Positions 6,485-12,776 of a stretch of DNA of 12,776 nt are shown in pieces; the first letter of the stretch is position 1, and every line of letters starts with the position of its first letter. The DNA lies in the NCBI GenBank assembly GCA_023432075.1, contig JAEYVD010000597.1, positions 1 through 12,776 on the forward strand. The letters are read 5' to 3'. This DNA is from Pseudomonadota bacterium (GTDB taxonomy: Bacteria; Pseudomonadota; Gammaproteobacteria; Burkholderiales; Burkholderiaceae_B). The translations under genes and the position numbers were made by a program. The notes beneath the pieces are model-generated. The model made no database searches, was not told where the DNA came from, and worked only from the letters and a program-made list of their open reading frames with translations.

Positions 6485-7747
6485 TCAGTTGTCGCCCAGC
6501 TGGGCGATGATCTGCCGCGCCACGTCCGCCAGCGACAGGCCGCCGTCCATTGCCGCGCGTTGCAGGCGTTCGTGCGCGGCCTGCTCGGTCAGGCCGTAAC
6601 GGCTGATCAAAAGCAGCTTGGCGCGGTCGATGCGCTTTCTTTCGTCAAGCGCGCCGCGCACGCTGTTAAGCGCGTCGTCGGCGCGCTGCATGCGCAGCGT
6701 TTGCTCGCGCATCATGTCCAGGATCGACCGTTCCAGTTCGTTGCCCACACCGTCTTCGGGGGGCACGTCAAGGAGGCGGCTTTGCACGCTGAACACCATG
6801 CTGGGCGCGCGGCCGCTGGCGTGGTCCGTGTACCGGCTGAGCAGCAGGCGGCGGTCGTCCAGTTCCTGGCGGGTGTCGGCAATGCGGCGCGCGCACTGCT
6901 GCGCCAGATCCTGCGCCAATTGCGTCTCGACGGCGCGCATGGCGTCGATGCGCGCTGTGCACAGGTCGAACCACAGCTCGGCCAGGCCGGTGTCCACGCG
7001 CTGCGCATCGCTGGTGTGCTGCGCCATATCGCGCATGCGTTGCACCGGCTGCGCCTGCTGCTGAACCTGATCCCACGCCTGTAGCGGCGCGCCTTGCGCA
7101 TACTGCGTGTAGACGCCGAAGCTGCGCGCCTGGTTCGCCGCCAGACCCAGCATCCGCGCCTTGCGCGCGTCGTCGAACCAGCCGGCGGTAAAGCCCATCA
7201 CGCCGCAGGCGCGCTCCTGGCCGCTTAGTTCCTTGCCCTGCATGAAATTCAAGAGCGCCACCAAAAGGCGCGTCACACCGGGATCGAGCGATGCGTCGGC
7301 GGCCTCGAAGACCACCGCCAGCAGGCTGCCGATCACCTGGGTAAAACGGGCGTCCGCGTCTTCGACCGGCACGCGCCGGTCGCGGACCTCGCGGCGCAAG
7401 GCCGGCAGTTCGTCCAGCCGGAAGAGGGCGTAGGCGATGCAGTTGAGCAGGCGCGCCCGGCCGCTAGCGCCTGCGGGATCGGCTTCCAGGCCGTCCAGGA
7501 AGGCGCGCACGTCGGCCTCAACGGCTTGCGCATCGCTGGACAGGCCCGCCAGCGCCGGCTCAAGCCGGTCGGCGGGGCTGCACAGGGTCAGGTTGGAGTA
7601 GCCGCGCTCTTTTTGCAGCGCGTGCACCAGCGCGCTGATGCGCAGCACCAGATCGCAGGTGGCGGCCAGGGCTTCCAGGCCCTGGAGCTCGCTGCGGCGG
7701 GCGGCGAGCAGAAAGCGCAGCGGCGGCGGCATGTGGCGTTCGGCCAT
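6485..7747 (-). CDS. nasR: NIT-ANTAR transcription antiterminator, NasR-like (nitrate/nitrite sensor)
   Basis: A 420-residue cytoplasmic RNA-binding regulator. Residues about 35-300 form an all-helical NIT domain, which binds nitrate or nitrite in the family. The typical segment HALQKERGYSN is at 43-53 and GKELSGQERACG at 171-182; R48 and R179 are candidate ligand contacts by analogy with Klebsiella NasR. A helical linker leads to a C-terminal ANTAR domain at about 365-417 (ERKRIDRAKLLLISRYGL, then AHERLQRAAMDGGLSLADVA). ANTAR domains bind paired RNA hairpins in a leader and prevent termination. Its target leader is expected upstream of the nitrite or nitrate operon, outside this window. ATG 7747 gives the full NIT domain; ATG at residue 6 is an alternative. 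It lies 44 bases after cobA and is probably the last gene of the nir operon, unlike the Klebsiella arrangement where nasR precedes nasFEDCBA. Confidence 0.88.
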   Translation of the reverse strand: MAERHMPPPLRFLLAARRSELQGLEALAATCDLVLRISALVHALQKERGYSNLTLCSPADRLEPALAGLSSDAQAVEADVRAFLDGLEADPAGASGRARLLNCIAYALFRLDELPALRREVRDRRVPVEDADARFTQVIGSLLAVVFEAADASLDPGVTRLLVALLNFMQGKELSGQERACGVMGFTAGWFDDARKARMLGLAANQARSFGVYTQYAQGAPLQAWDQVQQQAQPVQRMRDMAQHTSDAQRVDTGLAELWFDLCTARIDAMRAVETQLAQDLAQQCARRIADTRQELDDRRLLLSRYTDHASGRAPSMVFSVQSRLLDVPPEDGVGNELERSILDMMREQTLRMQRADDALNSVRGALDERKRIDRAKLLLISRYGLTEQAAHERLQRAAMDGGLSLADVARQIIAQLGDN

Positions 7748-7769
7748 CGGAATCTCTATGCGTTATCAA

Positions 7770-7787
7770 TGCGCGGGGCGCCGCGCA
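7770..7787 (-). other. Hairpin in the cobA-nasR gap
   Basis: Read on the minus strand, TGCGCGG-CGCC-CCGCGCA is a perfect 7-bp stem with a 4-base loop, five bases after the cobA stop. No U-run follows (TTGATAACG comes next). It could stabilise the upstream mRNA, attenuate nasR expression or be incidental. Confidence 0.4.
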
Positions 7788-7791
7788 ACCC

Positions 7792-8568
7792 TCAGGCCCT
7801 GCGGCGTTGCGGGCTCGCCGCGTCCTGCGCGCCGTCCAGCACACCGAACATCCGGCAAGCCGCAACGTCGCCAATGACCAGCACGGCCGGGCTGCGCAAC
7901 CGGAAGGCCTCGGCATCGGCCGCCATGGCGGTCAGCGTCGAGGCGCAGACCCGCTGGCCGGGCAGCGATGCGCGCTCGATCATCGCGACGGGCGTGTCCG
8001 GGGCCATGCCGGCGGCCAGCAACTGGCTGCGCATGTCGTGCACCTTGGCCACGCCCATGTAGACGACCAGCGTCGTGCCGCTGCGCGCCAAACCGGACCA
8101 ATCGGGCGTCGCGCGGTCCTGCGAATGCGCGGTGATGAGTGTAACGCCCTGGGCCATGCCGCGCTGCGTCAGCGGGATGCCGGCGGACGTGGCCGCGGCC
8201 AGCCCTGCCGTGATGCCGTTGACGATGTCACAGGCGACGCCGTGGTCGCTGAGCCACTGCGCTTCCTCGCCGCCGCGGCCGAAGATGCAGGGGTCGCCGC
8301 CTTTCAGTCGCGCCACGCGCAGGCCTTGGCGGGCGTAGCGCAGCATCAGGCGCTGGATGAATTCCTGCGGCGTCGAGCGGCAGCCCCCGCGCTTGCCCAC
8401 ATGCACGATGCGCGCGCGCGGGCAGTGCTGCAGGACTTCGGGATTGACCAGGTCATCGACCAGGACCACGTCCGCGCGGCCCAGGGCCTTGACGGCCTTG
8501 AGCGTCAGCAGCTCGGGATCGCCAGGGCCGGCGCCGATCAGGGATACGGTGGGGAGGTGGGCGGACAT
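7792..8568 (-). CDS. cobA: Uroporphyrinogen-III C-methyltransferase (SUMT)
   Basis: A 258-residue cytoplasmic enzyme that uses two S-adenosylmethionine molecules to methylate uroporphyrinogen III to precorrin-2, the branch point to siroheme and cobalamin. Tetrapyrrole-methylase motifs are all present: VSLIGAGPGDPELLTLKAV at 8-26, VDDLV at 37-41, VGKRGG at 57-62, RLKGGDPCIFGRGGEE at 87-102, GITAGLAAA at 118-126 and PLTQRGMAQG at 132-141. It is a stand-alone SUMT without the dehydrogenase/ferrochelatase half of CysG. Those two steps must be encoded elsewhere. It starts 12 bases after the PP2C-kinase gene. Its place in the nitrite operon makes sense because NirB carries siroheme; the name nirE or a sumT label would describe the same activity. 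Confidence 0.93.
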   Translation of the reverse strand: MSAHLPTVSLIGAGPGDPELLTLKAVKALGRADVVLVDDLVNPEVLQHCPRARIVHVGKRGGCRSTPQEFIQRLMLRYARQGLRVARLKGGDPCIFGRGGEEAQWLSDHGVACDIVNGITAGLAAATSAGIPLTQRGMAQGVTLITAHSQDRATPDWSGLARSGTTLVVYMGVAKVHDMRSQLLAAGMAPDTPVAMIERASLPGQRVCASTLTAMAADAEAFRLRSPAVLVIGDVAACRMFGVLDGAQDAASPQRRRA

Positions 8569-8580
8569 GGTGGGCTCAGT

Positions 8581-10326
8581 TCAACGGTTGAAGGCAAGTA
8601 TCACGATCACGATGGCCAGGATCAGGCAGAGGCCCTTCCAGAAGGCGACCGGATTGCGTTCCAGGAGGGGCAGGCGCTCGGTCCCGCGCGTGTCGCCCGG
8701 GTGGCGCAGCGCGTGCGTGAATTCGGAAAGCTCGGGCGTGCGGTGCTGCGGATCCGGGTGCAAGGCGCGGCTGAGCACCCCGTCGACCCATGCGGGAATC
8801 TCGCGCTCTCGGTCCAGCACCGACACGTACGTCAGGCGCAATTGCGCGGCGCGGCTGCGCGAGCGTGCGACCTCGGCGCCGTAGGGCAGCCGTCCCGACA
8901 GCATCTGGTACAGGATCGCGGCCAGCGAATAGATGTCGGACCGCGCGGTGCCGGCTTCGCCCAGGAAATACTCGGGCGCCGCGTACTGGGCGGTGCCCAG
9001 CACGGGCATGGCGTCGTCGCCCTCGGCGCCGAGTTCCTGAATGCCCGCCGTGCGCGCCGAGCCCAGGTCGATGATCTTTGCCGTGCCGTCCGGCGTGATG
9101 ATGATGTTGTCCGGCCGCAGATCCTGATGCACGATCTCCAGCCGGTGAAAGGCCTGCAGACCGCGCGCGACCTGCTCGATGATGGCGATTGCCGATTCCA
9201 GTTCGGGGCGCGGGTTGGCGGCCATCCACTGGGTCAGCGTGCGGCCTTCGAGGTATTCGCTGACGGTGTAGAGCGAACGGCGTTGGCGCGTGCGCGGCCA
9301 GGCTCGCACGACGTGGCGGCTGTCGATGCGGCGCGCCAGCCATTCCTCGGTCAGCAGGCGCTCCAGGTATGCCGGATCGTGGCGCAGGTCCAGCGACGGG
9401 ATCTTGATGACCACCGTGTCGCCGCTGTCCAGGTCTTCGGCCTGGTAGACGTGGCTGCGGCTGCTGGCGCGCAGTTCGTCCGTGATGCGAAAGCCTTCGA
9501 AGGTCTGGCCGACCTCCAGTAGCGGCGGGCAGGGCAGGCTGCCCGAATACTGGGCGATTTCGCCAGCCTGCCGCGCGGGCAGCGCGTCCACGCGCACGAT
9601 CTGCACCGTCAGGTTGTCGTCGCTGCCGCGCGCCAGCGCCAGCGCCACCAGTGCGCGGGCGGCGTCGTCCAGGTTGTCCGCGTGCGCGGCGACGGCGTGG
9701 CGCAGATCGTCGTCGACCACGTGTTCGTAGACGCCGTCGGTCGCCAGCAGGAACACGTCGCCGGGCTCCACGGCCTGCGTGTGATAGTCGATCTCCAGGT
9801 GCGGCGCCAGGCCTAGCGCGCGGCCCAGGTAACTTTTGTCATGCGCGACCCAGACGCGATGGTCTTCGGTCAGCTGCTCCACCGCGCCATCCCGCAGGCG
9901 ATAGATGCGCGCGTCGCCGATGTGCAGGATGTGCGCCGTGGCGCCCTTGAGCACCATCACGGTCAGCGTGCAGACATAGCCGCTGTCCTGATCCTGCCCG
10001 TGGCGCTGGCGGCTCTGCGCGTGCAGCCACGCATTGGCCGCGCTCAGCACCTTTTGCGCGGACTTTTTCACCGACCAGGTTTCGGAGGTGCAGTAGTAGT
10101 CTTCCAGGAAGCAGGCCACGGCCGTTTCGCTGGCAATGTGGCTGACGTTGCTGCTGCTGATGCCGTCGGCCAGCGCGATGGCGATGCCCTTGGCGCCCAG
10201 CAGCGGTTCGTCCGGCACGCACAGCCCGTGGAAGTCCTGGTTGACGGACTTGACGCCGGGATCGGTGTGCTGGCCCACCGCCACCTTGAGCGAGGCGGCG
10301 GGCGCGCCGGGCGTGTAGCTGTCCAT
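8581..10326 (-). CDS. PP2C phosphatase/serine-threonine kinase fusion with C-terminal membrane anchor
   Basis: A 581-residue protein with three parts. Residues about 12-246 are a PP2C-type phosphatase with the metal-binding acidic residues in place: NQD at 29-31, ADG at 53-55, GDAR at 137-140, TDG at 196-198 and DDN at 236-238. Residues about 275-545 are a Hanks-type kinase: Lys308 in VVIKIP, Glu327/328 as helix-C candidate, HQDLRPDN at 400-407, DLG at 420-422, APE at 450-452 and SDIYSLAAILYQML. A single hydrophobic segment at about 563-579 ends the protein, so both enzyme domains should be cytoplasmic and tail-anchored. Departures from standard kinases are no GxGxxG loop (ELRASSRSHVY instead), HQD for HRD, and Arg for the usual Lys in the catalytic loop. 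It lies 12 bases after the nitrite-channel gene and 12 before cobA, so it is co-expressed with them. Similar fusions next to assimilatory nitrite genes are known in pseudomonads (from memory). Its substrate is unknown; a role in controlling nitrite uptake or reduction is inference. Confidence 0.9.
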   Translation of the reverse strand: MDSYTPGAPAASLKVAVGQHTDPGVKSVNQDFHGLCVPDEPLLGAKGIAIALADGISSSNVSHIASETAVACFLEDYYCTSETWSVKKSAQKVLSAANAWLHAQSRQRHGQDQDSGYVCTLTVMVLKGATAHILHIGDARIYRLRDGAVEQLTEDHRVWVAHDKSYLGRALGLAPHLEIDYHTQAVEPGDVFLLATDGVYEHVVDDDLRHAVAAHADNLDDAARALVALALARGSDDNLTVQIVRVDALPARQAGEIAQYSGSLPCPPLLEVGQTFEGFRITDELRASSRSHVYQAEDLDSGDTVVIKIPSLDLRHDPAYLERLLTEEWLARRIDSRHVVRAWPRTRQRRSLYTVSEYLEGRTLTQWMAANPRPELESAIAIIEQVARGLQAFHRLEIVHQDLRPDNIIITPDGTAKIIDLGSARTAGIQELGAEGDDAMPVLGTAQYAAPEYFLGEAGTARSDIYSLAAILYQMLSGRLPYGAEVARSRSRAAQLRLTYVSVLDREREIPAWVDGVLSRALHPDPQHRTPELSEFTHALRHPGDTRGTERLPLLERNPVAFWKGLCLILAIVIVILAFNR

Positions 10327-10338
10327 GCTTGGCGGGAA

Positions 10339-11151
10339 TCAGCTGAAGCGGCGCTTGGGCGCGGTCTTCATGTGGGTGGTGTAGAGGGTCAGGCCCGTCA
10401 GCGAGATGCCGCCGATCAGATTGCCCAGCACCACGGGGATTTCGTTCCAGATCATGTAGTCCATGATCGAGAAATTGCCGCCCATGATCATCGCCGACGG
10501 GAACAGGAACATGTTGACGATGGAGTGCTCAAAGCCCATTGCGAAGAACAGCATGACCGGCATCCACATCGCGATGACCTTGCCGCTGACGGTGGTCGAG
10601 ATCATGGCGCCCACGACGCCCAGCGACACCATCCAGTTGCACAGCACGCCGCGGATGAAGATGGTCAGCATGCCGCCCGCGCCGTATTCCTTGTAGCCCA
10701 GCGTACGGTTCTCGCCGATGTGCGAGATGACCTGGCCCACCTTGTTGGGCGGCACCGAAAAGCCGTACGTGAAGACGATGGCCATCAGCACGGCCACCGT
10801 CAGCGCACCGAGGAAGTTGCCGATGAACACCAGGCCCCAGTGCTTGAGAATGCCGCCCATCGTGACGCCCGGCCGTTTGTCAAAGAGCGCCAGCGGCGTC
10901 AGCACCAACACGCCGGTCAGGAGGTCGAAGCCCATCAGGTACAGGATGCAGAATCCCACCGGAAAGAGCGCGGCGCCCAGGATGGGCGAGTCGGTCTGCA
11001 CCGTGACGGTGACGGCAAAGACCGCGGCAATCGCCAGGATGGCGCCGGCCATGAAGGCGCGGATAAGAACGTCGCGCGTCGCCATGTAGAGCTTGGATTC
11101 GCCCGCGTCCACCATCTTGGTGACGAACTCGGAAGGAGCTAGGTAGGACAT
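10339..11151 (-). CDS. nirC: Formate/nitrite transporter (FNT) family channel, NirC-like
   Basis: A 270-residue inner-membrane protein of normal FNT length with six expected membrane helices. FNT proteins are pentameric channels for small monovalent anions. Signatures are RGVLCNWMVSLGV (167-179) and MGFEHSIVNMFLFP (205-218), the latter with the pore histidine (H209) central to proton-coupled anion passage. The second half of the protein carries the NEIPVVLGNLIGG segment. Its position after nirBD makes nitrite, rather than formate, the likely substrate, so the symbol is given by context. ATG 11151 has a good ribosome binding site. It follows nirD by 65 bases and precedes the PP2C-kinase by 12. 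Confidence 0.88.
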   Translation of the reverse strand: MSYLAPSEFVTKMVDAGESKLYMATRDVLIRAFMAGAILAIAAVFAVTVTVQTDSPILGAALFPVGFCILYLMGFDLLTGVLVLTPLALFDKRPGVTMGGILKHWGLVFIGNFLGALTVAVLMAIVFTYGFSVPPNKVGQVISHIGENRTLGYKEYGAGGMLTIFIRGVLCNWMVSLGVVGAMISTTVSGKVIAMWMPVMLFFAMGFEHSIVNMFLFPSAMIMGGNFSIMDYMIWNEIPVVLGNLIGGISLTGLTLYTTHMKTAPKRRFS

Positions 11152-11155
11152 GATG

Positions 11156-11161
11156 TTTCCT
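11156..11161 (-). promoter_or_regulatory. Ribosome binding site of the FNT gene
   Basis: AGGAAA on the minus strand ends four bases before ATG 11151. It is one of the clearest Shine-Dalgarno sequences in the window and supports this start over in-frame upstream codons. Confidence 0.6.
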
Positions 11162-11175
11162 GTTGCTTTGCTGAA

Positions 11176-11208
11176 GGTATGAATGAATCCGGGTATGAAT
11201 GAATCCGG
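11176..11208. repeat. Perfect tandem repeat of 16 bp in the nirD-FNT spacer
   Basis: GGTATGAATGAATCCG occurs twice head to tail (11176-11191 and 11192-11207), with one further matching base at 11208. It fills half of the 66-base gap between nirD and the FNT gene. It looks like a recent slippage duplication. No hairpin or promoter is evident in it. Confidence 0.85.
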
Positions 11209-11217
11209 CGGCGCCCG

Positions 11218-11568
11218 TCAGGCGATTTCCACCGCGTCGCCGTTAAAGCGCGCCTGCCAGGTCTGCAGGCGTTGTTCCGGGAATTGCACGCAGCTGCCGT
11301 CCGCCAGCCGGAAATGCTGCTTGTAGAGCGGGGAGGCAACCACCAGGTCGCCGGCCAGCTGACCGACGATGCTGCGGCCGATCACGTTGGCGCCCGATTT
11401 CGGATCGCGGTTCGACACGGCGTACAGCGTCTGGCCCTCGGCGTCCGGCAGATAGAAAAGCGCCACTTGCGCGCCGTCCACCAGCGCCACGACGCCGGAA
11501 TTGGCCACGAGGTCGCGGCGGTCGCAGGCGTGGCGCCAGACGAGGTGTTGAGCAGGTTGGGCGGCCAT
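11218..11568 (-). CDS. nirD: Nitrite reductase small subunit NirD
   Basis: A 116-residue Rieske-fold protein that pairs with NirB in the cytoplasmic NADH-dependent nitrite reductase (nitrite to ammonium). The NirD signature NRDPKSGANVIGRSIVG is at 53-69 and SPLYKQHFRLADGSCVQFPE at 79-98. As in the family, the Cys-X-His and Cys-X2-His cluster ligands of true Rieske proteins are absent, so it should not carry a [2Fe-2S] cluster. Its ATG overlaps the nirB TGA by one base (TGATG), pointing to translational coupling and matched subunit amounts. Confidence 0.95.
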   Translation of the reverse strand: MAAQPAQHLVWRHACDRRDLVANSGVVALVDGAQVALFYLPDAEGQTLYAVSNRDPKSGANVIGRSIVGQLAGDLVVASPLYKQHFRLADGSCVQFPEQRLQTWQARFNGDAVEIA

Positions 11569-12776
11569 CAGACGATCTCCTCAGCAATGGGAATGACGCG
11601 TTGCACGGCGGGCGCCGGCGCGGGCCGAGGCTGGCCGCGTTCCTGCACGAACTTGATGTCCGGATCGCCCTGGCTGTCGTTGACGAAGGTGCGAAAGCGC
11701 TTGAGTTTCTCGGGGTCGCCCAGTGCGTTGGCCCATTCGCATTCGTAGCGGTCCACCACCAGTTGCATCTGCGCCTCCAGCTCGGCGGCGAGGCCCAGGC
11801 TGTCCTCGATGACGACCTGCTTCAGGTAGTCCAGCCCGCCTACCAGCGATACGCGCCACACGGACGTGCGTTGCAGCTTGTCGGCCGTGGGGATGTAGAA
11901 CATGAGCAGGCGATCGATGTAGCGGATGAGGGTGGCGTCGTCCAGGTCGGTCGCAAACAGCTCCGCGTGGCGCGGACGCATGCCGCCGTTGCCGCACACA
12001 TACAGGTTCCAGCCGTTCTCGGTGGCGATCACGCCGATGTCCTTGCTCTGCGCCTCGGCGCATTCTCGGGTGCAGCCGGACACGGCGAACTTCAGCTTGT
12101 GCGGCGCGCGCAGGCCCTTGTAGCGGTGCTCGATGTCCAGCGCCATTTTCACGCTGTCCTGCACGCCGAAACGGCACCAGGTGCTGCCCACGCAGGACTT
12201 CACCGTGCGCGTGGACTTGCCGTAGGCGTGGCCCGTCTCGAAGCCAGCGGCGATCAGTTCCGACCAGATGCCGGGCAGCTCGTGCAGTTGCGCGCCAAAC
12301 AGGTCGATGCGCTGGCCGCCCGTCACCTTGACGTACAAGTTGTATTTCTTGGCCACGGCGCCGACGGCAATCAGGCCGTCGGGCGTGACCTCGCCGGCGG
12401 GCATGCGCGGCACCACGGAATAGGTGCCGTTTTTTTGCATGTTTGCCATGAAGGTGTCATTGGTGTCCTGCAGCGGCACCAGGTGCGGGTCCTGGATGGG
12501 CCGGTTCCAGCAGGACGCCAGGATCGAGCCCACCGCGGGCTTGCAGATCTCGCAACCCACGTGGCCGCGGCCGTGGCTGGCCAGCAGTTCGTCGAAGGTC
12601 TCGATGCCGTTCACTCGCACGATCGCGTACAGCTCCTGGCGGGTGTAGGCAAAGTGCTCGCACAGGCTCTTGTCGACCACAACGCCGCGGCTGGCCAGTT
12701 CGTGCTCGACCACCTGCTTGAGCAGGCCCGCGCAGCCGCCGCAGCCCGAGGCCGCCTTGGTGCAGGCCTTGACGCC
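11568..12776 (-). CDS. nirB: Nitrite reductase large subunit NirB, C-terminal half (5' truncated by window edge)
   Basis: The frame is open to base 12776 and gives the last 402 residues of a protein usually about 800-850 long. The missing part holds the FAD and NADH domains. The fragment begins inside a BFD-like [2Fe-2S] domain (SGCGGC, fragment residues 10-15). A second BFD-like domain follows (LCEHFAYTRQELY and GHVGCEICKP, Cys 75 and 78). Then come the nitrite/sulphite reductase ferredoxin-like half-domain and the siroheme/4Fe-4S domain, with the four cluster ligands as SCVGSTWC (Cys 195 and 201) and GCTREC (Cys 235 and 239). The enzyme reduces nitrite to ammonium with six electrons from NADH. 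All visible cofactor ligands are intact. A GTG at 12713 is not the start, because conserved sequence continues upstream. It overlaps nirD by one base and depends on siroheme, whose synthesis cobA in the same operon begins. Confidence 0.95.
   Translation of the reverse strand, partial: GVKACTKAASGCGGCAGLLKQVVEHELASRGVVVDKSLCEHFAYTRQELYAIVRVNGIETFDELLASHGRGHVGCEICKPAVGSILASCWNRPIQDPHLVPLQDTNDTFMANMQKNGTYSVVPRMPAGEVTPDGLIAVGAVAKKYNLYVKVTGGQRIDLFGAQLHELPGIWSELIAAGFETGHAYGKSTRTVKSCVGSTWCRFGVQDSVKMALDIEHRYKGLRAPHKLKFAVSGCTRECAEAQSKDIGVIATENGWNLYVCGNGGMRPRHAELFATDLDDATLIRYIDRLLMFYIPTADKLQRTSVWRVSLVGGLDYLKQVVIEDSLGLAAELEAQMQLVVDRYECEWANALGDPEKLKRFRTFVNDSQGDPDIKFVQERGQPRPAPAPAVQRVIPIAEEIV

Noticed and set aside
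7807..9522. 571-codon open frame on the + strand opposite cobA and the PP2C-kinase
   Set aside because: It is antisense to two strongly recognised genes, rich in Arg/His/Ala/Gln, and shows no domain or ribosome binding site. It is a GC-bias shadow.
9841..11142. 433-codon open frame on the + strand opposite the PP2C-kinase and FNT genes
   Set aside because: The product is His/Asp/Arg-rich with no recognisable fold, and lies wholly antisense to two recognised genes. It is a shadow frame.
11139..11339. Possible small gene (66 codons, minus strand) spanning the nirD-FNT gap
   Set aside because: It overlaps the 3' end of nirD in another frame and the start of the FNT gene, and the tail of its product is just the translated 16-bp repeat. 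No ribosome binding site or similarity was recognised.

Overview
The window is GC-rich with short intergenic gaps and strongly GC-biased third codon positions. Gene content (SARP-like TolB/TPR regulator, NodT-type lipoprotein efflux channel, NirBD with a stand-alone SUMT) fits a betaproteobacterium of the Achromobacter/Bordetella type (Alcaligenaceae). That placement is an inference from gene style; no rRNA or other phylogenetic marker is present.

Left part (1-1521, + strand): the 3' portion of a large regulator-like protein with the tail of a bacterial transcriptional activator domain, a TolB-like domain and TPR-like helices. Its start lies outside the window.

Middle (about 1567-6429, + strand): a self-contained multidrug-efflux locus. 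A MarR-family regulator is followed by a rho-independent terminator and then a three-gene operon: NodT-family outer-membrane lipoprotein channel, EmrA/HlyD-type periplasmic adaptor, and DHA2/EmrB-like MFS pump. Near-identical palindromes centred on GCCTAGGC lie between the -35 and -10 boxes of both the marR promoter and the efflux-operon promoter. This is the expected layout for MarR autorepression plus repression of the pump.

Right part (12776 down to 6485, - strand): a nitrite-assimilation cluster read right to left: nirB (C-terminal half, cut by the window edge), nirD, a formate/nitrite-channel gene (nirC-like), a PP2C phosphatase/serine-threonine kinase fusion with a C-terminal membrane anchor, cobA (SUMT, first step to siroheme) and a NIT-ANTAR protein (NasR-like antiterminator). 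Gaps are -1, 65, 12, 12 and 44 bases, so the six genes are probably one transcript. Together they import nitrite (FNT), reduce it to ammonium (NirBD), supply its siroheme (CobA) and sense nitrate/nitrite (NasR). The PP2C-kinase fusion between transporter and cobA is the least understood member and the best candidate for new biology. The efflux and nitrite units converge at about 6430-6485, separated by a small GC hairpin.

No tRNA, rRNA, CRISPR array, insertion sequence or prophage gene was seen. No stretch over 300 bases lacks a gene.
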